Under the pieces are notes generated by a model. The model saw nothing but the letters and a program-made list of their open reading frames with translations, was not told the DNA's origin and searched no databases. The position numbers were made by a program, and so were the translations under genes. A DNA stretch of 5,649 nucleotides, taken from Bacteroidota bacterium. Lineage in GTDB: Bacteria > Bacteroidota > Kryptoniia > Kryptoniales > JAKASW01. The first letter of the stretch is position 1. Every line of letters begins with the position of its first letter. This document shows, in pieces, positions 1 to 5,628 of the stretch. Location of the stretch: contig JAJYOS010000473.1 in the NCBI GenBank assembly GCA_021796055.1, positions 1 to 5,649 of the forward strand, in the 5' to 3' direction.

Positions 1-150
1 GTACCTGAAATAGCGCAGACTCTAGTGACCATAGGGGTCGACCTCACGAAGATGAACACTGTCGGCGATCTTCAGGGAGGAATTGAAGAAGCTGAGAAGC
101 TGCTCGGTTACAAGGTTATACTTGTGAGCGACACGACAGTGCAGGCCTAA
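1..150 (+). CDS. rsbR: RsbR-type stressosome protein, C-terminal end of STAS domain (5' truncated by window)
   Basis: Frame 1 is open from the first base to a TAA at 148-150 and gives 49 residues. They begin with V-PEIAQT-LVTIGVDL and continue through a helix ending EAEKLLGYKV. This is the last strand/helix part of a STAS domain as found in RsbR paralogues, the scaffold and putative sensor subunits of the stressosome. The Thr in PEIAQT sits where RsbR proteins carry a second RsbT-phosphorylatable Thr (T205 in B. subtilis RsbRA); that equivalence is by eye. The N-terminal sensory domain lies outside the window, so the signal sensed cannot be stated. The fragment could be any RsbR paralogue. 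Its location only 10 bp before rsbS supports the call. Confidence 0.85.
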   Translation, partial: VPEIAQTLVTIGVDLTKMNTVGDLQGGIEEAEKLLGYKVILVSDTTVQA

Positions 151-155
151 GGGAG
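151..155 (+). promoter_or_regulatory. Shine-Dalgarno of rsbS
   Basis: GGGAG lies directly after the rsbR stop and 5 bases before the ATG at 161. It supports that ATG as the rsbS start. It is one of the few recognisable ribosome binding sites in this operon; the later genes lean on overlap coupling. Confidence 0.6.
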
Positions 156-160
156 CAGTA

Positions 161-538
161 ATGGAAGTACCGATACTAAAACAAGGTGGATATCTTATCG
201 CCACCATCCAGGCGGCACTGTCGGATGCAGACTTGATCAAATTGCAGGATGCGCTGGTAGAACAGGTAGGCAAGTACCGGTCTAAGGGAGTGATAATCGA
301 CGTCACCGCGCTTGATGTCATGGATTCATTCGCCACAAGGACACTTCGCTCAATTGCTCATATGATCAAACTAAGAGGAGCCGAAACCGTCATCTGCGGT
401 ATCCAGCCCGAAGTTGCATTTGCGATGGTCCAGCTTGGTCTGACACTAGAAGGTATCTCGACTGCACTAGACCTGGAGGAAGGACTTGCACTACTCAACA
501 AGCGGACTAGAGAGCGCGAGGCGGCACGTGGGCGATGA
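161..538 (+). CDS. rsbS: RsbS, single-domain STAS core protein of the stressosome
   Basis: The product has 125 residues, close to the ~121 of Bacillus RsbS, and is a stand-alone STAS domain with no N-terminal sensor. The motif DVTALDVMDSF (residues 47-57) matches the phospho-acceptor loop of RsbS. Ser56 corresponds to the serine phosphorylated by RsbT (Ser59 in B. subtilis), so the switch residue is intact. GIQPEVAFAMVQLGL (~80-94) and the terminal ALDLEEGLALL helix are also typical. RsbS co-assembles with RsbR into the cytoplasmic stressosome and sequesters RsbT until phosphorylated. The ATG start is supported by a GGGAG 5 bases upstream and by the conserved KQGGYLIATIQ start of the domain. 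The polar, Arg-rich C-terminal tail (~114-125) is encoded partly in the stretch that overlaps rsbT. Confidence 0.95.
   Translation: MEVPILKQGGYLIATIQAALSDADLIKLQDALVEQVGKYRSKGVIIDVTALDVMDSFATRTLRSIAHMIKLRGAETVICGIQPEVAFAMVQLGLTLEGISTALDLEEGLALLNKRTREREAARGR
518..521 (+). promoter_or_regulatory. Shine-Dalgarno that decides the rsbT GTG start
   Basis: GAGG is followed by six bases and then GTG at 528, inside the end of rsbS. The frame has no ATG giving a RsbT-sized protein. The upstream TTG at 486 would add 14 residues with no RsbT similarity. The GTG is therefore the best start. Confidence 0.5.
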
Positions 539-938
539 AGTTCGAGTAGTCATCGAATCGGATTCAGACATAGTCCTCGCCAGAGAGCACGGCAGGTTGA
601 TAGGCAAGAAGTTAGGCTTCTCCGCAACTGACCTGACACTCATAGCCACGGCCATATCTGAAGTAGCGAGAAACATACTGGTATTTGCCAAGAACGGAGA
701 GATAGTAATCCGGGAAATCAACGAGCATGGAAGAACGGGGATTCAGATAATGGCAAAGGATAACGGCCCCGGCATTCCCGACATAGCGCTCGCAATGCAG
801 GAAGGGTATTCCACGGGCAAAGGTCTCGGGATGGGACTACCAGGATCTCGCCGGCTGATGGACGAATTTCAGGTTATCTCATCCGTAGCCGACGGAACGA
901 TTGTGGAGATGAAGAAGTGGGTAAATAAGAATGGCTGA
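528..938 (+). CDS. rsbT: RsbT, serine kinase of the stressosome and switch protein
   Basis: From the GTG at 528 the product is 136 residues (Bacillus RsbT is 133), a GHKL-fold ATPase/serine kinase of the RsbT/RsbW/SpoIIAB family. ISEVARN (43-49) is the N-box with Asn49. DNGPGIPD (78-85) is the G1 box with Asp78. GLGMGLPGSRRLMDEF near residue 105-120 is the G2 lid. The numbering of Asn49 and Asp78 coincides with B. subtilis RsbT, which supports the chosen start. RsbT phosphorylates RsbS and RsbR, is released, and activates a partner carrying an RsbU-N-type domain. Here the only visible candidate partner is the histidine kinase two genes downstream. The gene overlaps rsbS by 11 bp and the next gene by 8 bp, so it is probably translationally coupled to both. 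All catalytic motifs are intact. Confidence 0.95.
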   Translation: MGDEVRVVIESDSDIVLAREHGRLIGKKLGFSATDLTLIATAISEVARNILVFAKNGEIVIREINEHGRTGIQIMAKDNGPGIPDIALAMQEGYSTGKGLGMGLPGSRRLMDEFQVISSVADGTIVEMKKWVNKNG

Positions 939-1704
939 AGAAGGCATTTTCCCCGATTTGGAATACGGCGTGGAGTCACTCGAGCTCAAGGGCCAGCCCG
1001 AGTCAGGCGACATGCACATAGTCAAACAGATATCGACCGGCGTGCTGATAGGCGTCATAGATGGTCTTGGACATGGCGTCGAAGCTGCTTCGGCGGCAAA
1101 ACTCGCCGTCCAGACAATCGATGCTCATTCGGAGGAATCGATAATAAACATCGCCAAAGTGTGCAACGAAAAGTTGAAGGGTACGAGAGGAGCGGTCATG
1201 GCACTGGTTTCCATAAACTCGGTCGACGAAACTGTCACATGGCTTAGTATCGGTAACGTCGAAGGTTTGCTTATCCGCATCGATACGCGAGCAAGCCCCG
1301 CATACGAGAATATATTCATGCGTCCCGGAGTCGTTGGATACCGCCTTCCCCCTTTGTTCGCTTCGGTCTTTACGATCTCCAAAGGCGATTTCCTTATCCT
1401 TTCAACCGACGGAATTAACATAGACTATTCTCAAAGAGTGGCATCAGACGTACGTTACGCGCAGGATATCTTCAATCGTCTTACTGATTCGCAGATCGCA
1501 AACATCTCAAACGGAAAACCTATCCAGAAACACGCCGTCGCGGCCTACGAATTTGCGGTCAGTCATAATATCGACCTCAGCTTTGTGTCGAATGGCAAGA
1601 AGGGACTTTCACCGAAAAATCTGGTCGAATTCATCAACAAGAACTACGCGAAAGGGACAGATGACGCGCTCGTTCTCGTGGCAAAATATCTGGGCAAGAG
1701 ATGA
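931..1704 (+). CDS. rsbX: RsbX-like PP2C (SpoIIE-type) serine/threonine phosphatase
   Basis: The product has 257 residues, a single SpoIIE/PP2C-like domain without TM segments or an N-terminal sensor. Metal-binding motifs are present: SGD (25-27), DGLGHG (44-49), STDGI with Asp160, and GTDDALVLV (242-250, Asp244/Asp245). The DGLGHG...GTDDALVL pattern is typical of stressosome-reset phosphatases, which dephosphorylate RsbS-P and RsbR-P so RsbT can be recaptured. Placement directly after rsbT supports the RsbX role over RsbU. It is longer than Bacillus RsbX (~200 residues). The excess appears to lie between Asp160 and the GTDD motif (~178-225), a polar stretch rich in Ser, Asn and Lys. The ATG at 931 overlaps the rsbT end by 8 bp and has only a weak purine-rich leader. 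An RsbU-like activating role is the alternative, but the RsbT-binding domain is absent here and found in the next gene. Confidence 0.85.
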   Translation: MAEEGIFPDLEYGVESLELKGQPESGDMHIVKQISTGVLIGVIDGLGHGVEAASAAKLAVQTIDAHSEESIINIAKVCNEKLKGTRGAVMALVSINSVDETVTWLSIGNVEGLLIRIDTRASPAYENIFMRPGVVGYRLPPLFASVFTISKGDFLILSTDGINIDYSQRVASDVRYAQDIFNRLTDSQIANISNGKPIQKHAVAAYEFAVSHNIDLSFVSNGKKGLSPKNLVEFINKNYAKGTDDALVLVAKYLGKR

Positions 1705-3497
1705 TGATTAGGACTGCCGCACGGAAAGAATTTGAGCTCGAGTACAGCCGCACCATGACTGCCTACCTTGAATCGGGTGGAGAGCTGCCGCTGCACCAGG
1801 CATACGAACTTGGACGAAGAGCGCTTAACGAAGGACTTACGCTCCTGGACATTCCCCGGCTCCATTCGGAAGTCTTGTTCAATGTGCTTCAAAAGTCTCC
1901 AAGGGAACGTCACGAAAAGTCGACGTCGGACGCCGCGTCATTTCTTTCCGAGTTCCTCTCCCCCTTCGAGATGACCTTCAGAAGTTTCTTGGATACGGTT
2001 GCCTCATTGAAGACAGAGATCATGGAGAGGCAGAATGCTGAGTCCGCCCTTGAGCAGAGCGAAAGATATTACAAAGCCCTGATAGAAAACGCTCTCGACG
2101 TCGTTACGATACTTGATGGCTCGGGAACAGTCATGTATTCGAGCCCATCGGGGGAAAGGGTACTTGGATATTCACAATCGGATATCGAGGGGAGAAACGT
2201 GTTTGAATTCGTTCATCCTGACGATGTCGGCACCATCCTCGATATTTTCGCGTCGGGAAAGGCAATACGCCAGTCGACCGCTCGGGCCGAGTTTCGGTTC
2301 CGCCACAAGAACGGCGAGTGGCTCAACATGGAATCCATCGGCAGAAATCTTCTCGATGATCCGTCGATCAACGGCATCATAGTCAACTCACGCGATATCA
2401 CGGAGAGGAAAAATCTTGAACAAATAAGGCGGAAGTACGAATTCATCGCGAACGCGTCGAGAGATCTTATGACGATGGTAAACACCAGGTATGAATTCGA
2501 GGCTGTCAACGAGGCATGGTGCACCGCGCTATCAATGTCAAGGGAGGACATTCTAGGAAGGAACATCGACAAGGTTATACTTGAAGAGCATTTCAGGGAT
2601 CTTTTGAGCCAGCACATCGGCAATTCCCTTTCCGGAACAGAAGTGAAGGACGAATGCTGGCTGGACTTCCCCGGGCTCGGGAAGAGATACCTCGAAATAG
2701 ATTGTTATCCATACTTCAATGAAGTGTCACACGTGACTCACGCCATAGCAATACTTCGCGACGCGACCGGACGCAAGAAGGCTGAGGAGAACATTAGGGA
2801 AAGCCAGCGGCAGCGAGCGGAAGTGATTACGAGATACGCGAGATTGATTCAACAGGCACAGGAGGACGAAAGGAGAAGGATATCTCGCGAGCTTCACGAT
2901 GAGATCGGCCAGCGTCTTACCGCCCTAAACTTAAGACTCGATGCCTTCGAGGAATCGCTCTCGTCAGATCAGAGTATCAGCATAAAGAAACTTGTCTCCG
3001 TGAAAAAGGAAGTATCGAATCTGTTCAGGGAAATTAGAAGGATTTCGCACAATCTGCGCCCCTCGGCTCTCGATCATTTCGGGCTCGCCACAGCGCTTAA
3101 GTATCTCTGCAAGGAGTACAAAAAGATCAATTCAATGACGGTGGGATTCCACACCAACATATCGGACGGGGAACGCTACAATTCCGACGTTGAGATAGCT
3201 TTGTACAGGGTGGCGCAGGAGGCTCTCTCCAACTGCGTCAAACACGCGAGCGTCAAGCAGGCAGAGCTAAGAATATCACAGGAGGACGGCAGTCTGAAAC
3301 TGACAATCTCCGATAATGGCAATGGATTTGACCCGCTTGAGCTTCGCGCCCGCTATGAAGGGGAAGAACATTTTGGCCTGATGAACATGCGTGAGCGCAT
3401 CGAACTCTCAGGAGGAAGTTTCAGTATAGTTTCAAACAAAGGTAAAGGTACAACAATTTCGGCAAGCGTGCCGGTGGTGAAGAAAAATGAAGAATGA
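1701..3497 (+). CDS. Soluble sensor histidine kinase with RsbU-type N-terminal domain, two PAS domains and HisKA_3/HATPase core
   Basis: The product has 598 residues and no visible TM helix or signal peptide, so it is cytoplasmic. Residues ~8-110 are helical with landmarks YLESG, PLHQAYELGRRAL, IPRLHSEVL and FLSEFLSPFEM. This resembles the RsbU N-terminal domain (RsbU_N), the RsbT-binding dimer of B. subtilis RsbU. PAS/PAC 1 spans ~124-240 (NALDVVTILDGSG, VHPDD, DITERK). PAS 2 spans ~246-360 and ends RDATGRKK. A coiled coil (~358-390) leads to a HisKA_3 dimerisation motif, RISRELHDEIGQRL, with phospho-acceptor His399. The HATPase shows an N-box Asn511 (EALSNCVKHA), DNGNGF (Asp538) and FGLMNMRER (Gly559). 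The core is of the DegS/NarX type that pairs with NarL/FixJ regulators, and such a regulator is the next gene. A TGA/ATG overlap of 4 bp joins it to the phosphatase gene; a second ATG at 1704 is possible. RsbT control is inferred from the N-terminal domain. Confidence 0.92.
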   Translation: MMIRTAARKEFELEYSRTMTAYLESGGELPLHQAYELGRRALNEGLTLLDIPRLHSEVLFNVLQKSPRERHEKSTSDAASFLSEFLSPFEMTFRSFLDTVASLKTEIMERQNAESALEQSERYYKALIENALDVVTILDGSGTVMYSSPSGERVLGYSQSDIEGRNVFEFVHPDDVGTILDIFASGKAIRQSTARAEFRFRHKNGEWLNMESIGRNLLDDPSINGIIVNSRDITERKNLEQIRRKYEFIANASRDLMTMVNTRYEFEAVNEAWCTALSMSREDILGRNIDKVILEEHFRDLLSQHIGNSLSGTEVKDECWLDFPGLGKRYLEIDCYPYFNEVSHVTHAIAILRDATGRKKAEENIRESQRQRAEVITRYARLIQQAQEDERRRISRELHDEIGQRLTALNLRLDAFEESLSSDQSISIKKLVSVKKEVSNLFREIRRISHNLRPSALDHFGLATALKYLCKEYKKINSMTVGFHTNISDGERYNSDVEIALYRVAQEALSNCVKHASVKQAELRISQEDGSLKLTISDNGNGFDPLELRARYEGEEHFGLMNMRERIELSGGSFSIVSNKGKGTTISASVPVVKKNEE

Positions 3498-4170
3498 AAA
3501 AATAAAAATCCTTTTTGCGGACGATCACTCGATCGTCCGGGATGGACTCAGGTCAATCTTCAAGGCTGAACCCGAGTTTACCATCGTAGGTGAGGCCTCG
3601 AATGGAGAGGAAGCAATAAGCCTGATCGCCGCACAGAAGCCTGATGTTGCGGTCATGGATATTTCCATGCCGAAAATGACAGGCGTGGAAGCGACTCGGG
3701 TAGTGAAGAAGAATTACCCGGACACAGGGGTTCTAATACTTACCATCCATGAAGATGAGGAATACATCCAGGAGATGGTGCAAGCCGGAGCTGACGGATA
3801 CGTGCTTAAGGACGCAGGCAAGAAAGAGATTTTCGATGCAGTCCGCGCGATAGCTGACGGAGGTACTTTCTTCAGCTCCCAGGTTTCGAGAGTGCTGCTG
3901 GACGGTATCGTCAAACGGAACAGGACAAACGATCCTTTCATGGCGGGCAACGAGGGCAAGCTCACGAATAGAGAGACGGAAATTCTGCGAATGGTCGCCG
4001 AAGGATTGACGAGCAAACAAATCGCCGACAAGCTTTTCCTGAGCGTTACCACAGTGAACAGGCACAGGACAAATATCATGAAAAAGACGAACATCCACGA
4101 TGCCGTCGGGCTCGTGAAATACGCGATCCGTAAGAAGCTCATAGAAGTCGGGCCCCACTCCGAGCAATAG
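3487..4170 (+). CDS. NarL/FixJ (LuxR)-family response regulator, cognate of the upstream kinase
   Basis: The product has 227 residues. The receiver spans ~6-123 with acidic pair Asp12/Asp13, phospho-acceptor Asp58 in VMDISMP, Thr86 and Lys108 in YVLKDA, all present. A linker of ~30 residues leads to a LuxR-type HTH (~158-216): LTNRETEILRMVAEGLTSK, then KLFLSVTTVNRHRTNIMKK. The recognition helix reads TTVNRHRTNI where TTVKTHR or similar is more usual. The protein should be phosphorylated at Asp58 by the adjacent HisKA_3 kinase and bind DNA as a dimer at inverted half-sites. The ATG at 3487 overlaps the kinase end by 11 bp. There is no clear Shine-Dalgarno, so translation probably depends on coupling. 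It is the last gene before a 348-bp spacer containing a palindrome that is a candidate binding site. Gene family confidence is high; the target genes are unknown. Confidence 0.95.
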   Translation: MKNEKIKILFADDHSIVRDGLRSIFKAEPEFTIVGEASNGEEAISLIAAQKPDVAVMDISMPKMTGVEATRVVKKNYPDTGVLILTIHEDEEYIQEMVQAGADGYVLKDAGKKEIFDAVRAIADGGTFFSSQVSRVLLDGIVKRNRTNDPFMAGNEGKLTNRETEILRMVAEGLTSKQIADKLFLSVTTVNRHRTNIMKKTNIHDAVGLVKYAIRKKLIEVGPHSEQ

Positions 4171-4191
4171 ATCATCGGCAGGATTTGCTCG
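4161..4191 (+). terminator. Possible hairpin at the end of the stressosome operon
   Basis: CGAGCAA (4161-4167) and TTGCTCG (4185-4191) are perfect inverted arms enclosing 17 nt. Within the loop ATC (4171-4173) can also pair with GAT (4182-4184). The stem straddles the response regulator stop codon and is followed by TAAAGTTTCC, only a weak T-rich stretch. It could be a weak terminator or an mRNA 3' stabilising hairpin. It is not a textbook intrinsic terminator. Confidence 0.3.
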
Positions 4192-4240
4192 TAAAGTTTC
4201 CTGAAATGCGTCCCACGGCGGGAAGCTATCATTTATTCCA

Positions 4241-4255
4241 CCTGCGCCCCGCAGG
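4241..4255. repeat. Perfect inverted repeat, 6-bp arms, 3-nt loop
   Basis: CCTGCG-CCC-CGCAGG forms a GC-rich hairpin. No T run follows on either strand, so a terminator is unlikely. It may be a structured RNA element or a protein site. Confidence 0.5.
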
Positions 4256-4276
4256 CACAAAACGTTCATGACATTT

Positions 4277-4291
4277 TGCGTGTCGCACGCA
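4277..4291. repeat. Perfect inverted repeat, 6-bp arms, 3-nt loop
   Basis: TGCGTG-TCG-CACGCA lies 21 bp after the previous hairpin and has the same 6-3-6 geometry but an unrelated sequence. On the minus strand the hairpin is followed by AAAATG, not by Ts, so it is not a clear terminator for either direction. Confidence 0.5.
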
Positions 4292-4333
4292 CAAGTCGTC
4301 CACGCCTGTCCACCTTTGATAAACACCACATGA

Positions 4334-4348
4334 GCGCCCTCAAGGCGC
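4334..4348. repeat. Inverted repeat, 5-bp arms, 5-nt loop
   Basis: GCGCC-CTCAA-GGCGC is a perfect GC-rich hairpin ending 4 bp before the operator-like palindrome at 4353. Its function is unknown, and it could have arisen by chance. Confidence 0.4.
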
Positions 4349-4352
4349 CATC

Positions 4353-4386
4353 TGTAGTACGCGTTACTACATCCGAGTGTGTAGTA
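4353..4386. promoter_or_regulatory. Operator-like palindrome TGTAGTA-N5-TACTACA plus a third half-site
   Basis: The heptamer TGTAGTA occurs at 4353-4359, inverted at 4365-4371 (TACTACA) and again direct at 4380-4386. The first two form a 19-bp palindrome with 7-bp perfect arms around CGCGT. Three exact copies in 34 bp of spacer are unlikely to be chance. The TAC-rich half-sites recall the inverted heptamers bound by NarL-type regulators, so the response regulator encoded just upstream is a natural candidate ligand. This is inference. The site lies ~130-165 bp before the start codon of the sigma-54 activator gene and just upstream of a possible promoter, a position that suits an activator. Confidence 0.5.
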
Positions 4387-4407
4387 TAAAATCGTCATAG
4401 CATGTAA

Positions 4408-4436
4408 TTGTAGACTCTCTTCCCCACCGTTATTAT
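4408..4436 (+). promoter_or_regulatory. Possible sigma-70-type promoter for the downstream activator gene
   Basis: A TATTAT at 4431-4436 (5 of 6 against TATAAT) lies 17 bp after TTGTAG at 4408-4413 (only TTG of TTGACA matches). The spacing is ideal, but the -35 is weak, as expected for an activator-dependent promoter. An alternative AT-rich box, TATAAA at 4385, has no matching -35. If used, this promoter would give a leader of ~75 nt. Confidence 0.25.
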
Positions 4437-4508
4437 GTGAGCGTGAAAAGAAGAAACACCTTCTTCAGTCCAAGTATGAAATTAGGTCACAGTTCGTCTT
4501 CAACGATT

Positions 4509-4516
4509 AAGGAGAG
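4509..4516 (+). promoter_or_regulatory. Strong Shine-Dalgarno of the sigma-54 activator gene
   Basis: AAGGAGAG lies 2 bases before the ATG at 4519, with its AGGAG core 4 bases from the ATG. It is the best ribosome binding site in the window. It fixes the start codon and so confirms that the protein has no receiver domain. Confidence 0.7.
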
Positions 4517-4518
4517 AA

Positions 4519-5553
4519 ATGTCATACCGAACGACCGATTATTATCCCGCTCCCGCCGCAACTCAGGAGAAGTCCCCCGTCCCTTCGGGTTCCGAGGAAC
4601 AGACCAAATTTCCGCAAGTCGATTTTATCGGAAACAGCCCGGCGATCAGAGAAATATATTCGATGATCCAGGTTGTATCCGACTCGACAACCGCCGTCCT
4701 GATAACTGGAGAGAGCGGCACAGGAAAGGACGTAGTGGCACGACTTATCCACTCAAAGAGTCCAAGGGCTGATCAGCCTTTCATAGCGATAAACTGCGCC
4801 GCGGTGCCGAGGGACGTATTCGAGAACGAGCTCTTCGGACACGAAAGAGGCGCTTTCACAGGCGCTATTACGCGGAAGGCCGGTTACCTCGAGATGGCAA
4901 ACAACGGGACCCTTTTTCTCGACGAGCTTGCCGAGATGAACCCGGACACGCAGGCAAAACTTCTCCGCGTCATAGAGACGAAGTCGTACATAAGGCTCGG
5001 TGGGACATCCGAGATCAAGGTGGACGTGAGGATGCTTGCCGCGACGAACAAGGATGTCCCGGCCGCGATCGCGTCGGGTGAATTGCGGAAGGACCTCTAT
5101 TACCGCTTCAGCGTCCTGGAACTTAGGCTCCCTCCCCTGAGAGAACGTAGAGAAGACATACCTGTACTTGTCGATCATTTCCTGATATCCCTCTGCGAAA
5201 AACACAATCGTCCTCCGAAGATTTTTGCAGAAGAGGTCATGGACGCGCTCATGAATTATAACTGGCCGGGGAATATCCGGGAGCTGAAAAATGTCGTAGA
5301 GCGGGCAGTCCTACTCTCCCCCGCCGATGTCGTGACCCTGAAGTATCTCCCATCCGAAATTTCAAAAATCAACGTGCAGCGAGACCACCTTGTCACAATT
5401 CCGCTCGGGACGAAGCTGAGATCCGCGGAGAAGGACATCATCCTGGAAACGCTGTCATCAGTTGACAATAACAAATCCAAAGCCGCAAGCGTGCTCGGGC
5501 TGAGCAGAAAGGCGCTCTACAACAAACTCAGAAGGTTCGGGGCCATCAAATGA
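4519..5553 (+). CDS. Sigma-54-dependent enhancer-binding protein (AAA+ and Fis-type HTH) without a receiver domain
   Basis: The product has 344 residues, PspF-like in size. A ~33-residue polar tail rich in Pro, Ser and Tyr precedes the AAA+ domain, which starts at VDFIGNSPAI (~34). Walker A is GESGTGKD (64-71), the sigma-54 contact loop is GAFTGA (111-116), Walker B is GTLFLDE (Asp135/Glu136), and LRKDLYYRF followed by LPPLRERREDI completes the sensor and arginine-finger region. NWPGNIRELKNVVERA marks the lid. The last ~40 residues are a Fis-type HTH (NNKSKAASVLGLSRKALYNKL). The protein should remodel RNA polymerase-sigma-54 at -24/-12 promoters using ATP. There is no receiver, GAF or PAS domain, so control must come through its amount, a partner protein or the short tail. 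Its own spacer and ribosome binding site suggest a separate transcript. A link to the upstream operon is plausible from proximity and the palindrome, but unproven. Confidence 0.95.
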   Translation: MSYRTTDYYPAPAATQEKSPVPSGSEEQTKFPQVDFIGNSPAIREIYSMIQVVSDSTTAVLITGESGTGKDVVARLIHSKSPRADQPFIAINCAAVPRDVFENELFGHERGAFTGAITRKAGYLEMANNGTLFLDELAEMNPDTQAKLLRVIETKSYIRLGGTSEIKVDVRMLAATNKDVPAAIASGELRKDLYYRFSVLELRLPPLRERREDIPVLVDHFLISLCEKHNRPPKIFAEEVMDALMNYNWPGNIRELKNVVERAVLLSPADVVTLKYLPSEISKINVQRDHLVTIPLGTKLRSAEKDIILETLSSVDNNKSKAASVLGLSRKALYNKLRRFGAIK

Positions 5554-5628
5554 TGCCCCACATTTCAAAAAAGCGCGGTCGAATACCACAAAGTTATTTC
5601 CAGGGTTCTTGAGAATTAGAGTGGGGCA
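5554..5628. repeat. Distant inverted repeat after the activator gene
   Basis: TGCCCCAC (5554-5561) starts immediately after the activator stop and GTGGGGCA (5621-5628) is its exact complement 59 nt later. The rest of the tail (to 5649) has no gene and no intrinsic terminator that I can see. The pair could form a long-range hairpin in the 3' UTR, or be two half-sites upstream of whatever follows the window, or be chance. Confidence 0.3.

Larger units (their letters stand above)
4171..4518. other. Non-coding spacer rich in short inverted repeats
   Basis: This 348-bp gap separates the stressosome operon from the sigma-54 activator gene. I see no credible gene in it on either strand. Reading frames that cross it are antisense or out-of-frame shadows without a recognisable domain or ribosome binding site. 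It carries several short perfect inverted repeats (4241-4255, 4277-4291, 4334-4348, 4353-4371), a weaker TCCC/GGGA pair (4211-4223), a candidate promoter near 4408-4436 and a good ribosome binding site at its end. It is most likely the regulatory region and 5' leader of the activator gene. Confidence 0.7.

Noticed and set aside
486..527. TTG at 486 as an upstream start for RsbT
   Set aside because: It would add 14 residues with no RsbT similarity. GTG at 528 gives the family length and matches Asn49/Asp78 numbering.
4176..4190. GGCAG...TTGC as a sigma-54 promoter
   Set aside because: Only 8 bases separate GG and GC where 10 are needed. It also lies at the stop end of the response regulator, far from any start codon.
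4254..4268. GGCAC...TTCA as a sigma-54 promoter
   Set aside because: The -24 half matches, but the -12 half lacks the GC at the required distance.
3733..4398. Open minus-strand frame of 221 codons antisense to the response regulator and spacer
   Set aside because: It mirrors the coding strand of a well-supported gene, has no recognisable domain or convincing ribosome binding site, and runs through the hairpin cluster.
4437..4772. GTG-started + strand frame running into the activator gene
   Set aside because: It is out of frame with the conserved AAA+ protein over most of its length, and its product is Arg/Ser-rich without family features.
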